A stretch of DNA of 64,000 nt from Tetmemena sp. SeJ-2015 (Eukaryota > Ciliophora > Spirotrichea > Sporadotrichida > Oxytrichidae). The notes under the pieces are model-generated. The model was not told where the DNA came from. It searched no databases and saw nothing but the letters and a program-made list of their open reading frames with translations. This document shows, piece by piece, positions 32,301 through 44,981 of this stretch. The first letter of the stretch is position 1, and every line of letters begins with the position of its first letter. The stretch covers positions 1 through 64,000 of the forward strand of contig JAJKFJ010021392.1 of the NCBI GenBank assembly GCA_027382625.1, read 5' to 3'. Both the position numbers and the translations under genes were made by a program.

Positions 32301-33352
32301 AGTTATTGGCGGCATTATATCTGGCAACCTTTTTGAAACTTCTCAAAAGATTCTTAAAGAAACTGACACCAGAGCAGCTATAAAAAATTGATTATAATTA
32401 TCATTAGAATTTGTTATTTTTTAAGGAGCGAACTAGAATAGAAGAGCCGACAGTCGACTATTCTAGACTTAATAACAGACAGTCACCGCTTCAAATGATA
32501 ATGATAACTTGTAAAACATCTAATAGGAATAGACTCTGACTATAGACAGCAGCCAGAGGTCTGCAAGATTTCTAAAAGAGGTAATCAGGGTGGATGTTCA
32601 AATGAGTCAGAAGGGCAAGAGAAAGACAGAAGACTTCTAACGCCAGAGTATTGATCTGTCTAGTGGGGAGAAGGGTTTATATATACCTCCAACCCAGGCA
32701 CTAGACAACAAATCCATAGTAGACAGACTGAAGCATCTTTCGCCCTACAGAATCAAAGGGATAAACCTTAAGGTATTATTCTTGTTATTGATATAAGATA
32801 ATTGAGTAACAGAGAGCTCACCAAAGTGGGAGCCCGCGAAAGAGGTCGTCTTAAATGTTAGTTGACAATATTTTCAAAAAGTATACTCGCAAGTATGATG
32901 TATCGGACCAGGTCGAGAATAATTATCCCTTAAAGACTTACTTCAATCAGCTCAAAACTTTTGAAAATAGAGAAGAGCAGGAGCTAAAAATAGCTGATGC
33001 CCTCACTGAATCCTCAGGTGATAGCTTTGATGGCAACTAGCCTAAATTATGTACTTTTATATATTGTGTATCTTATAATTAGCCTATGGAGGAGAGGATA
33101 ACTCATTTGCTCAGAAATATGGAGTCGAGCAAGCTAAAGTTTGAGAAGGACACTCAGAATAATATACTCGAGGAAGTATTTAGAACCCGAATTCTGGAGT
33201 CCCGCAAATTCCCAAGCATCAAAAACTTCAGACAAAACTAAGATTCTAAAAAATTGCAAAATACCATTCTTATATATTAGTACTTTAAGAAGTTAAAGTA
33301 CAGAGCAAGTAATTTCAATTATGAAACAGTTCTTTATAAACCAATAACTTGA
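29320..33352 (+). CDS. Large low-complexity Ser/Asn/Gln-rich protein, unrecognised
   Basis: The likely start is ATG at 29320 (MPRPVRRRLSRQFYSK), a very basic N-terminus. Open segments in several frames continue for about 4 kb, separated by AT-rich inserts with frame changes, as expected from introns and IESs. The composition is rich in Ser, Asn, Gln, Lys and Glu, with short acidic patches. The last segment is helical and charged (MEERITHLLRNMESSKLKFEKD) and ends on TGA at 33350. No catalytic motif or repeat was recognised. It could be one gene or two; the single-gene call rests on common strand and composition. Confidence 0.4.
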
Positions 33353-34147
33353 TAATAGCTTTTCAAATTTGTATTTTCCCTCTTTTGAGAAAAGAGAAGG
33401 AGACAAAGTGGTGAAAAGTTTATAGCTTAAACTTTCAGTAAATTTAAAATCCTAAGATTTCCCTATTTAGTATAACTATTTCACTTTTATTTCTTGAATA
33501 GATTAGCCATTGATGCTATTGATACACATATTTGGAAAAATTAATTCATAATCTATTGTTATTTCTATTATTGCTTAATAATTTTAAATTCACAAACTAA
33601 AAATAAATGGTAAGGTTTAAACTAAATGAAAAGAAGAGAAGAACTAATTGTAAATTCGTTGATAAATTTGCGAATTTTAAATGGAATTTATTTTTTAATG
33701 AAATTTAATTCCTAAACTGCAATAGAATAAGATAATCTATCGTTGTTTAGCCTCTCAGCGAATTCTATATTCCCTACCTCTCCTCTTTCCTAATTATCTT
33801 TATCTAACAGAGCGATACTATACCTATAGTCATCTCTGTCGTCCAATAAATTCCCCCTTGGTGTTCCTTGGTGCTACCCCTCTTTAGTTTACTAATCCTG
33901 CTCACTATTTTTACTTTGAAATCGGTACTTGTCTCTGGTAGGCTTCTCGTAATTAAATAAAGATTGTCTTGCTTATTGACAAAACTAAGATCCTAATTAA
34001 TATCAAAGTTAGTATGACCTCTTTTGGATTCTTTAGAATGGGCTCTTTTATAAGTTTCAGTTTGATTACTTCTCTATCTTCCCTTCAGACAGCAGAGCAG
34101 ATTATCCACTATCCATTCTTTTATTGACAGTTAGAAATATTTATAAG
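33353..34147. other. Space between convergent genes
   Basis: AT-rich; no gene recognised. Confidence 0.35.
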
Positions 34148-35403
34148 TCATAGACATTTTTACATAAGTTTCTTGTCATCCAAGCTTTCGAAGGATTGCT
34201 CGTTCTTTGGAAGTCTAATTTGAAAGCGGTTCTTGGTCGATAACCTCCTGATTCCGAGAACATTCGTCTCTACCTTGCCTTTTCTAATCAAGTCCTCCTC
34301 ATCTTCCTCCTCCTCGTCCTGATAACTCAAAGCATATAATCTCATTCTTATTTTGGATAATGAGGGCGGCTGAGGATGAGATTCTTTTTGACTAGCACTT
34401 ACTGCTCCTCAACTTTCAAAAGTAGGCAGAACATGTCCACCCCAGTCTCATACACATTCTAGTTTTAGTGCAGAACTATAAAACAAGGTAAGTTATTGTG
34501 ATGAGCTATTATTCATATCGAAGCTTACTAGGTGCTGTTTCGTCCACTTTACCAAGAGAAGTAGCTTTCTGTAGGGCATAGAGCTCTGTCTACATCTTAA
34601 GTCTGTGTTCTTTCAGTTTAATGTTGAAGTGCTCTAAGCTGTGTGTAATCGTCTCACATACTTTGTAGCTTGAAGGGATTGATATCTAATCAGGAAATGA
34701 GATTTTAGCATTAGAAAAGTTACGAAGAGTTCGAAATGCTACGGGTCCAAAGTTTTCAACCACAGATGAACTTTAATTGTGAAATACTCTGGCTTTTGGT
34801 TCATGGAGCTATACTCGCTCCCTCTATAGAAGGCAGCTCTATCACCTCCTCCGTTCCCCATTTTGATTTGAGGTATCTAAAAAGTGTTTATGAATGATAA
34901 CATCATACTTGATAGGAGCCATTTTAGGAGGTATAAGTTGAGAAAAGACTTTATCTGTCTAGGAGATTAAGTCCACTCACACTGCTCTCCACAATCGTAT
35001 CAGGGTATTATAATTGCATCTATTGACCTCTAAGTGTATTTGAATGGGACAGAGCGCCATATACAGGCTAAGAGTCTAGCTTAACAAAAGCCCCGCCTGT
35101 GCCACCAGAGGCGCCATTTTTAGTACTAGACTTCAATGCATTTTCAAGTTGCTCCATGGGATCAAGAAGTGGTGAAGCAGGCGCAACTTAATGACCCCTT
35201 CCACCTTCTATATGCTCGACATCTTCATCATCTGGAAATTCATATTCATCATCATCCTCGTTCACTTACTTGTCACTATAAAATCGCACTAGCTTGAATT
35301 CTAAAGCTTTTTCAAAATTTATAGAAGATAAGGTTATTAGAGTTGTTGGTTTACTTGAAACTTACCCTTGTGATTTATCATTACCTTAAGTTGAAGATTA
35401 CAT
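34148..35403 (-). CDS. Unrecognised protein with acidic N-terminus and coiled coil
   Basis: A start at ATG 35403 is supported by an intron (GTAAGT donor, TTTAG acceptor) joining MQSSTQGNDKSQ to FKLVRFYSDK. A strongly acidic stretch follows (NEDDDEYEFPDDEDVEH), then a Gly-rich linker. The middle (ENFGPVAFRTLRNFSNAK) and a helical part (VCETITHSLEHFNIKLKEHR) precede a last exon with an EEEEDEEDL run. It ends on TGA at 34148. The frame is broken in two places near 34800-35000, probably by IESs. No family was identified; a structural or nuclear role would be a guess. Confidence 0.5.
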
Positions 35404-36175
35404 GACAAAGTTTGAGTTTGTTTCTTGCAAATGGAATAATGGAAGTCAATTAATTTATTGTTCAAATTATTTCATCATTGCTTTAAATTATTACTATGAG
35501 CGAGTGAAGTTGTTGAATAAAGCATATAGCATATAGATATTTGATAATCATCATTCAAATTATTTATCTTTTGAGGGAGAATGAACTCCGTGGATTATTT
35601 TATGTATTGTCTAAGTGTAGTACCTTGTATTAGACTGCTCTTTCTGCTTCATTACTTATGAAATACCTAAGAAGAAAATTTAACTTCATTAACTTGGCGA
35701 CTGTCTCCCTATTGTGTTCTGATCTTAAAATAGAACTGAAGCTCTTCCCCACAAACTAAGAACTTTGAGACTACCCTTCATTTACTACAAGAGTCTTATT
35801 GATGCTTCCTCTCACATAAATCAATTTATCCTTACACATCACTTCTAAATTTTGAAACAATATCTGATATTCGTTGCTTCATTTCCTCTTCCACACCTTG
35901 CTGTTCAAGCTACTCTCTTTTTCTCTGTACTTTGGTTGTCGCCTTCAGTCTTATGTTAATCTGATTTCTGTTTGCTAGAAGCTAGTTAGTTTGATAATAA
36001 CTCTCCTCGAATCCTTAGTCTTTCTCGGGCTAAAACTCGGATGACCGATTTAGGAGATTCACTTTATTCCAACCTACTGACTCTCTCATATTGAGAAAAT
36101 AATAATGTATTATATAATAGTTAGGGAATTAAGAACCCCTAACGGGCATATAATACTTAATCGATTTAAAGTAAT
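35404..36175. other. AT-rich stretch, no clear gene
   Basis: Open frames occur but show no recognised motif. Part of it may belong to a 5' exon on the minus strand. Confidence 0.3.
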
Positions 36176-36232
36176 TCACAGGCGTAACTCCTTGATCAGT
36201 TGTGCCACGTCACCGCGAAAGCCCACCGTCAT
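36176..36232 (-). CDS. Isolated GC-rich mini open frame of 18 codons
   Basis: ATG at 36232 to TGA at 36176 encodes MTVGFRGDVAQLIKELRL. Its GC content and codon choice (CTG, CGC, GTG) differ sharply from the surrounding AT-rich DNA, which is why it is noted. It could be a small MDS of a scrambled gene whose other parts lie outside the window. Confidence 0.2.
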   Translation of the reverse strand: MTVGFRGDVAQLIKELRL

Positions 36233-36279
36233 ATTGAGAATATAATATTTTTAGGATTGTATATTGGTTTGTTGAATAG

Positions 36280-36990
36280 ATGTTGGCGAGACAACTGAGT
36301 GTGAGAGAGATTGATAGTCTTGAATTTTGGCAAGTGGAGCTAGCTGCAGCTAGTCTTGGATAATCATGGAAGCATTATGAATATTAGAGTTGTAAGCGTC
36401 CTAATGAGGCTGGTTCAAAAGCGAATCTAGGTACAATAAAAAATACTTGAGACGCTTTTAAGAGTGTTGTTGGGGATTACTTGACTTAATTAGGATGGAA
36501 TTCTAACCACTATGCATAGCTTTTGTTTGGTGTTTGCTACCATCAAAAGACTGATTTAGATATTTCTTAGTAGGTATATTACCTCGATCTACTTATCTAA
36601 GAGAGCCTTTAAGATTATTGCTCTAACTTTCTCTTTGTTTGCTGTTGTAGAGTATGTAGTTTATCATCTTAGAGTTTTTGTTTGCAGTCTATTGGGACAA
36701 GTACTATCCACCAGTTATTTCCTTCCACACATAAGGATCAAGGCCCTGTGTATTTTACTAGTCTTGAGAAGTTGCCATTTTATCTTCTCTTTCGCTGGTC
36801 TGCTTGGCGTTATCAATTGTCAAAGGCCGCGATTAGTCTTCAGCAGTTTAGACTTTAGATGAGCTAGCACCCACATCCATAGTATCTTAGTGATTAAATA
36901 ATTAGAATATTAATCTCTCTCAAGCTTGAAGGAGAGACTCTCTTCTCTTGGGTTCATCTTTAGAAAGCCAATGAAATCACTTCTATATGA
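36280..36990 (+). CDS. Possible small membrane protein, unrecognised
   Basis: An ATG at 36280 starts MLARQLSVREIDSLEFWQVE, a plausible helical N-terminus. After one or two AT-rich interruptions, plus-strand frames between 36690 and 36990 stay open, including one with YWDKYYPPVISFH followed by a hydrophobic segment. Two frames are open in the last part, so the reading is not secure. No family was recognised. Confidence 0.3.
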
Positions 36991-37026
36991 AATTAAATTA
37001 TAAAATCATCTTAGTTGATCATCTCA

Positions 37027-38875
37027 TCACTATATATATTCAATTAAATAATGCTTGATATTGATCTCATCAGATGCAAAAGCATTCAGATATCCCTTGT
37101 CGGCATTCTTCTTCTTTTCTTTATTTAGTTGTTTCAACTCAGCAGCTGACTAAGATTCCAGCAAGGACTTATTCCGTGTGACTCGCTCTGTAGTTTCTTC
37201 CTCAACTCAGCATAGTTAATATTATAATATCTCCCCTATATACCCTTCATAGTTTTTGTGGACTGACTTGTCTAGGAGAATGTTGAATTGATCGACTGAT
37301 GCATGTTCGCAGCTCTCAAACATCTTTTTTGCCTCCTTCCTTGCCAAGTGCAGACTCTGGTTTGGCAAGTCTTCCTTCAGATAGAAAGGAACCTGTGGTC
37401 CTCTAAATCTTCTCCGCTTCTTCTTTACAACCTCACCATCTGCAGTTTACTAGCCACCTGGAGTTGAATCAGCGGCCAAAGTAGTTCGAGATTATTGATT
37501 CAGCATCAGGCCTTGATTTACAGAGCCACCGAGTTAGGACTGATACAGGTGAGCAGAGCTCATTACCTAAATGCTGTCAGTGGAATCTTGATGGTTCTTT
37601 AAAGAAAAATAAAGTGAAGCCAGATAGCAGTAAGGACTTAGAGAGCTTAGAATTTTCCTTCTTCTCTTTCTTGATGCTGATTTCATTGCCTTGATTTAGT
37701 TTAGCAGTTTAAAGTGTAGCCAGACTACTCGTTCTGGTTTGATAAATAATAACTACTTAATCATAGGAAGATTTGATTATCAGCTCCAGAAGTTGAGGAG
37801 ACTCTTTAAGCTTGCTTTTAAATGAATCTCTTTAGCATGCTAAGCCTCTATGCTCTTTGTAGTCTGTGCCTCTCTTTCTCTTCCTCAGTCATAAAGCTCT
37901 TTTAAGTCCCATTTTACAGATCTTCATAGCTCTATGTGTCTTCATAGCGCCCTATCTTGTGTAACTTAATTAGCTGGCTCTTCTAATCAGATACTGAGAA
38001 TAGTGATGGCTCGCTTTGTTCACTTTATTGCGTGATTAATATCTCTGCCTATGAAAAGTAGCAAGAAAGAGAAGAAGAGAAATTAAGTTAGTTTAATGAA
38101 TGCTTTGTTTTTTCATTCGGGATAGATTGGATGGGTTTTACGATATGATTGCCAGGCTAAGAATTCTAAACAGCTTTGAGAGTCACTTCTTATAAGTTAT
38201 CATTCAATATTATAAAAAAGAGTGCATTTAATCTTAAGAGTTAATCTGTGGATTAGGCTATTCAGTAATTGAAAATAAGAGGAGATGAAATTTCTTAACT
38301 TTCTTATATGTTGAAGTAAACGGATTTTATCTTCTTCTTGGCAGTGTTTTCATTGGAATGTGGTGATAGCACTGAGACATCCTCTTCATTTATATCGATG
38401 GACTCCCTACTTAAGTCCTTTCTTTTAGCTTTACTGTTCTGTTGTGAGATTAATTTATAATAAGCTTGATTTAAAAATACATTGAGATTTAAAGAGTTCT
38501 CTAGCATTTTAAAGCGAAGGAAAAACAAGAACGGAAATATTTATAGCGTATGTTGGTTTCAATAATTTTGTGGAGCATAGCTCGATCCTTTTCAAAAGTC
38601 TCGTTCTACAATAACTTAATTGTCATGTCTGGAAGCTGATAACTCTACTGCTTCTCTCTTATAGCTTGCTCTTTGAACAATTGCCTCTCCTTCCTACTCA
38701 GAGTTTTCAACCCACCTTCATTTCCTAAGGACTTTGTTTGCTAGGAGAATAGTGGGCTCTGAGATTCAAAGGATCTGCTGAAAGTCATTTGCTAAGTATT
38801 TTTAGATTGAGTTTGATTATTCTGATACTGTGAGCTAGGAATTAGTGGTAGAGTTGAGATTTTACGAGTATCCAT
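37027..38875 (-). CDS. Basic/coiled-coil protein, unrecognised
   Basis: From ATG at 38875 the N-terminus is Ser/Gln-rich (MDTRKISTLPLIPSSQYQ) with a helical part (LSRKERQLFKEQAIREKQQ). It continues after interruptions through KAKRKDLSRESIDINEEDVS and a charged segment. A conserved-looking block follows near 37390 (RRRFRGPQVPFYLKEDLPNQ, then HLARKEAKKMFE). The C-terminus (KQLNKEKKKNADKGYLNAF) ends on TGA at 37027. Several frame changes suggest introns and IESs. No family was recognised. Confidence 0.45.
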
Positions 38876-39032
38876 TTGCTAATGTGTGAAATTATTATTT
38901 ATTGTATGTGTTCTACTTATATTTTACAAAATAACTTTACACTTTCGATAATCGTTCAACAACTTTATTATGAGAAGGAAATTAGCTTTAACTAAAGGTG
39001 TTTGGGAAAATAATGCATTCAAAAGAAGTCAT

Positions 39033-40921
39033 TCAAGATTTGTTCTACTCAAGAAATTTAATCAGTCTCTTAATTCTGCTTTCTAGCTAATCAAGTTAGG
39101 TTAACTACTCTTCAAATTTAATTTCGCTGCTTAAGTCTTTGTTGTCTTACTTGTGCTGCTTCAAAAATTTCTCCTTTACTACTACACATTTCATAGATGC
39201 AACATCCTCTAGCAAATACAAATTAGTCATTCATAAGAGAGAAACCTTATTAAATAAGTGTTGAGGTTCTAAACTAACTACTTTCTGTCTTCTTGCTTCT
39301 AGTATTTTCTATTTGCTAATTGAGAATCTCTGCCTCCTATGCGTGTGCCATTTGTTTGTAGTCCTTGGTAGAGCTAGAGTATATCGTCTTTTAGTGAAAG
39401 TAATCCTCTCTCACTTGGTGATCCTTTTGGACTGGTGTACAAAAAAACTTATTTTAATACAAAGCTTAGGATAAAGAATCGTAGGTCAAGTTCACATATC
39501 CTTCTTAATCTTCTTTAGCTTTAGTCCTCTACAAGCATTCGTAATAAAGCAAATATAGTTAGATTCCTTAAGCTGTGGATAAGTGTTAAGCAGGGTTTTA
39601 TTGGCTGCCAGTAGTGCAAAAGCCTTGTCATCTTCTGAAATATGATAGGAGCACATCTACATCGACTTCCTGAATATGTCTTTCGAGCATAGAAAACTTT
39701 TAACTCCTTCTCCATTTCTAATAAGTTGTAGTGCTATAAAGAAAAGCACCATCAAGAAAGCCACCAGTCTCACACTATAGTAAGATTGTCGTGCTACTTT
39801 TAAACTGACGCGCTTAAGTTCTACATCTCTGCAAAGAGAAATGGCTTTCAGGCTCAAGTCATTCGATTCTTGAAGGACCAAATTAGTTACTTAAACTATC
39901 TGCTGCTATTTATCTCTGTCTGCTGGTTTGAAAGACTCCATCACTTCACTTGCCTCAGAGCACTCATAGCATAAAAAGGATGATATAATAAGATCAGTCA
40001 CTCATTTAGCAAATGCTGAGCATAGAGAAACGCATTGCTAACCTAAGATTAATTTGCTTATCTCCTGGCTCCATAGAAAAATTGGCAGAACTTGCAGTAT
40101 CCAGGATTCTCCTCCAGGTCTTCTAATTTTAGCTTGGAGAACATTTGTATTTTGATATTTTCTTTTTCTAGGCTCTTCAATTCATTCACTATCTCCTCTT
40201 CTGACTTTCTTGGCAGTAGGTATCTTGAAAGTAATTAGAATAATTTCAATATATCTCATTTGCTTTTAGTCTTAGGATTCCTATTTTAGTTCATTCTTTA
40301 ATTGATGCTACACTTCTACTGGTCTCTCTCTTTCTGGATTGGAATAATCATCATTTTGCATGTAATATATACATATTTTAAACTATTACTCATTAACCTG
40401 GAATTGCTGGTGAGGAATGGTTTCAGAAATTGGCTGAGCGAAAGAAATCTTCTTGTCTCTGAGCGTGCTCTGAAGTGTATCTGCATCCTTGATACTCTCT
40501 CTTGTGAAGGTTTGCTATTTTGTGGAATCAAAGACCGCCTATTTTTTGTTGAGATAGTAGGCTTTTTATTCGTTGATAGAGTCCTGGTCCTAAAACGATT
40601 CTTAATAAAGACCAGGGACTTTCTCATCTGATCTGTCTTCAAATAGAAACTTCTTCTCTTTCGCTTCCTTATTCTGACTAGACAGAAGACATAGATTTAA
40701 TATAAAGAGAGTATGCTAAATTAATGAAGCCCCTAGGATGAAGCACTCAGTAAATAGTTGTTGCAGCTTTGGCACTTAATCATACTATTTTCTCCCTCAG
40801 CATGCGATTTGAAAAATGGCGTCTCCCAGCATATCGAGCATAGCACGATGTCCTTGCTATCCAGAATAATCTAATGGCACTGGCCACATTCGCGCTTCCC
40901 ACTTAAGTTTTGGAAATCCAT
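39033..40921 (-). CDS. Zinc-ribbon plus coiled-coil protein
   Basis: From ATG at 40921 the first 60 residues hold three CxxC pairs (CGQC, CSIC, CQSC), a probable zinc-binding module. The rest, in fragments separated by interruptions, is rich in Gln, Lys, Glu and Leu, and the last stretch has heptad spacing (QLTQLDQLESRIKRLIKFLE). It ends on TGA at 39033. This layout suits a scaffold that binds a partner through the zinc module. No named family was recognised. The gene lies in the same orientation as, and just upstream of, the 38875 gene. Confidence 0.5.
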
Positions 40922-41333
40922 CGACCTCTACTATTTAAGATAAGACTTTTCGATATTTTACCATGATTTTTCTGCTTGGCGATTCCAAACGCTAAGCTTG
41001 ATTGTAATTTTAATTAGCCGCTGGAATTCTGCTTTCCAATGTGTCTAGCTTGAGTACTTTACGAGTTGCAGGAACTTTAAAAACATCCTCCAGTAGCTTA
41101 AAAGATAAGATAAAATATACCGTGTGTTTATCTTCTATGCCTGTGCGTCTTTCATTTAAATGATCTTTTATTCTCTTTGAGAGTAGTAGTGTTATAATCG
41201 ATCGTTTGATGCGATAATTTAAATTTGTATTTATTTTCCTCCTTTTGAAACACCAATTCTAGTCACACCCAAAATGTGTGTGTGAGAGTATAGTCATTTG
41301 ATTTTTAATCTGCAGTGTAATTTAAAAGTTAAA

Positions 41334-44300
41334 ATGCTAAAAGATAAAAAGGTGAATTAGGATTTGCTGAAGCAGGCCGTAAAGACAAACGATATGGATC
41401 TGTTCTTGTACATCTTGAACAGTGATGCAAATCTTGCACATGAAAAGTTTAATAAGAATTTCAACACACCATTGCACATTTGCTGCGAGTTCAATCGCTT
41501 AGAGATGGCTAAGATCCTCGTACTCGAGTGCTAAGTTGATAAGAATAAATATATATAATTGATAGTTTGATTTATTGATGTGAACTCAATCTGTCAACTG
41601 ACAGGCTTTACACCCATGATGTATGCCAGTCAAGTGGGCGCAGTCGATATAGTCAAGTTTTTGTCAAAGAAGGATGTTGGTGCAGACCATACTCTAAAAC
41701 TTCTTGTTTAATATTTACTGTAAAGAGTCATTTGAGTGGGAGAGACGCCTTGTAAATAAGCATAGAAGCGCACTTTGATAAAGTCACTGACGCTATAGAA
41801 ATGATTCGAACTTGAAAGAATGAAAGTAGAGATATTTCACAGTTCCTTCATGCTTTTGAAAAGTTGTATAATTGTATCATTAATTCAGTAAGAAATTTCT
41901 CTCTTGAATAATGACCTAGAACTTTAAAATATTTTTATAAATTTAAAGAGATCACCCTTGCAAAATTGTTTTATGTTGGCAAGATTTAAGAGATAGAGGG
42001 GATATTGAGCGGACTGGTGAAGAGTGCAGAAGAGGAATTGCACCATCGAAAACAGACTGAGTTAAATTCAATTCCTGCCTCATAAAAATAAGAGGAAGAA
42101 GAAAGTAAGATTAGAGATGATTAGGAGGCGAGGATCTTGGCAGAGATTCAACTAAAATTGCAGGAAAAACTTTAAGAGAAGCTTATTCAACAACCCAAGG
42201 GCAAGAAGGCTAAGAAAAATTAAGATGTTTTCAAAATCGAGCTTACAATTTTAAATTAGCAGAAGCAGACTCAATAGTTTTCAGAGGAGGATATGAGGTC
42301 TCAAATAGAGTAGGAGGTGAGAGCTAAACATCAGGAGGAGTTTGAAAAAACTCTCAAAGAGAAAGAAGAATCGAATGACTCAACTTAGTCAGAGACCTTG
42401 GTTCAAGAGCTGCCAACTCATTATACTAACTATGCAGGACTAATCAGCCCTGAGAAGCTTTAAAATGTTCTCTAAGAGATACTGAGTATCCTTAGCTCAT
42501 TAGCCATAGATAAATACGCAAGTGATAAGAGACAAAGGAGTTGTCAGACTCCGATTAATTTGAGCTGACTCTTAAAACTCTACAAGACAATAACCTTTAC
42601 TTAAGAGAGGTCAACCTTTTATTCATCATATTATTTGTTGAAATGTTAACCTACTCATATCGGATAAACTACTCGCCCTTGAGGCAGCTTATCAAATGAA
42701 ATTAGAGCAGGAACTCTAAAGCTAAAAGTCTACTCTAGAAGTAGAATTTGAAAATGCACAACATAGTTCTCTATCAGCCTATGAATCTTAGCTTGCAGCT
42801 CTTAAACAAGAAAACGAGCAGCTCACTCAATAAATTCAAGCTTTATAAGCAAAAATGGAAGTAGATTTAAAGGAGCAAGAGCTTCAATTGAGAGAATCTC
42901 TGAAAGTTTAGTATGAGAGTGAATTCTAAGGGCAAGTTAGAGGAGCTAGACAAGTAAGCATCAAGAACTTATGGAGAAGGAGAAATTCTTACTCCTTGAT
43001 AGAATAGATGAACTCTTAAAGGAGAAGAGTTAGCTTGAAAAGTCAAGTTAAGGCCAAGTCCTTCGCTATAGGATAAACTGGGTGAGGAGTTGAAGGCACA
43101 GTTGGCTCAGAAAGCTCAAGAGATGGAATTGTTAAATAAGTCCTGGGAAAGCAACTACCAGAAGATTTAAGAGGAGAACAGAAGAGACTAAGAGGGAGCG
43201 AAACTAGAGATTGTAAAGTTAGTTCAAAGACTGTTATAAAATGCGCTGTAAGAGTAGTTCGAATTGGCTGATAAGAAGTTGAAGAAAAGTGAGACGATAG
43301 AGGAGGCAATTAAAGACTTTGCAATCTTAGTTAAGGACAATTTCTCGAAATCTCAGTAGTTGGAGAAAGAGGGCTTGATAATTGATGATGCCACTACAGC
43401 TTAAATGAGAGACTGCTGGGATTAAGTCGGAGAGAGATTCAGAGAGTTCGGCTTGCAGAAGTATAGCAAAGCAGTCTTAAAAGGACTCCAATTAATGGCT
43501 GGTTCAGAGATTCAGCTAAATCTATGCTTTAAAAACCCCCTAATAGCAAGCAAAAGGTATCCCCTCAAAAGCCTAATGAGCAGCAACTCTTTAAGGATAG
43601 TGAGCTTGGCAAGTTCTTCGACTACTAATTGCAACTAATTCTGTCTCTTCATGTTTTCATAGTGGAGTAGAAGAACACTCTGAGCACCTAAGGTCACTGA
43701 AATTACTTAGAAGAGAGATAGCTTGTAGCAGCAGTTCACTAAGTTGCAAAAGGACTGCAGTGATTTGACCGCTAAGAACAAGGAAATTCCAAAGTTGAAA
43801 GTAGAAAGTGGATTAGCTTACCTAAGGAGAAGGAAGTAATTTAGAAGTAGATGTAAGAGGTGTTGGAGAAAGAAACTTGCCAATCAGATGAAGATGGAGG
43901 AAGGCAAGGGTAAGTTAGACATGCTTTCTCAAGAAAATACCACTCTCAAGGACAAAGTGGGATAGTTAGAGGAAGAGAATAGGCGTCTCAAGAAGAAGAT
44001 CAAGCAGCTTTGAAACGTTTCTCCTTTTCATTTTAAGCTATAAGGGTAGTTAGATTTGCAGGAAGACCATAAGCTCTAGCACGAGAAGACTACCTAGGAA
44101 CTCTAATGGCTGGAGCAGTAGCTCAAATCCAAGGACTAGGAGTTAGATGAGCAGAGGCGTACCGTGCAAGTGCTGCAGAGATCCATATCTAACCTACAAG
44201 AGGAGCACGAGCAGAACCCTTAAGAGTAAAGGAGAGCGAGCAGCGAGAAGATAAGCACTTACTTCAATAGCTGCAGCTTGAGAACAACGAGTTCAAGGCT

Positions 44301-44832
44301 AAGGTCAGGGAAGTGGCTGCGCTCGAGAACAAGCTCCAAGAAACTCAGCAATACAAACAATTATAGGTTACTATCACTCATTTTGAATTTCTAATACGTC
44401 TTGGGAATAGAGTAAAAAATTGCGAGACTTGAGCAGGAGAATTAGGAGCTGAGGACTTACTCGCAGGATTTGGTCTCTAAGGTGAAGAAAGGCGAAGAGA
44501 TGAATGAGTTCATGATAGACAGGAGGGTCATCAACACCTTCCTAGTCAACTATCTAAACCCATCCAGTCCCCCACAGATCAAACTTCAAATGCTCGACTC
44601 TATGAGCAAGATCAAGTTTAAGAGTTATTTTTCTCTCTTCAAGATTCTTGTGTTTTCAATCGAAGAGAAACAGTTACTAGGTCTAGTAAAGAAAACTAGC
44701 ATGCTGGATAGCGACGGCTTAGCAACTTAAACTAATCTACAAGTAACAGGCGGCTAAATAACTCAACAAGCTGTGCAGAGAGGCATCGGAGAAAAACTGA
44801 TCAACTTCTTCCTTTAAGATGACGATGATTGA
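41334..44832 (+). CDS. Ankyrin-repeat, long coiled-coil protein with GRIP/GRAB-like C-terminus (golgin-like)
   Basis: From ATG at 41334, two ankyrin-type repeats are visible (NTPLHICCEFNRLEMAKILV and GFTPMMYASQVGAVDIVKFL). About 2.5 kb of Gln/Glu/Lys coiled coil follows, with many short open blocks shifted in frame by interruptions. The C-terminal block (INTFLVNYLNP, LQMLDSMSKI, EEKQLLGL) has the helical pattern of GRIP/GRAB domains, which bind Arl/Arf GTPases at the Golgi, and the gene ends on TGA at 44830. Ankyrin repeats are not usual in golgins, so this may be an unusual fusion or two adjacent genes with a boundary near 41900. Indels in the coiled coil prevent a single clean frame. Confidence 0.55.
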
Positions 44833-44981
44833 TATCGATATAAACTGCAAAAGACAAACAAACTCATTTTTATAGAATGATTTCAATTACAAATCAGATC
44901 TACTCTTTCTATTTCCTTTATGAGAGTGGTGAACTAAAATGCTAATTGAATAATTACAATAATAAACTGCAGTCGAATAAA

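Noticed and set aside
36130..36160. Telomere-like AACCCCTAACGG
   Set aside because: It is a single unit rather than a tandem repeat, and does not match the C4A4 telomere of hypotrichs.
40302..40642. Overlapping 108-109 codon frames on both strands
   Set aside because: The plus frame is the shadow of the minus-strand coiled-coil gene (39033-40921); nothing supports separate genes.
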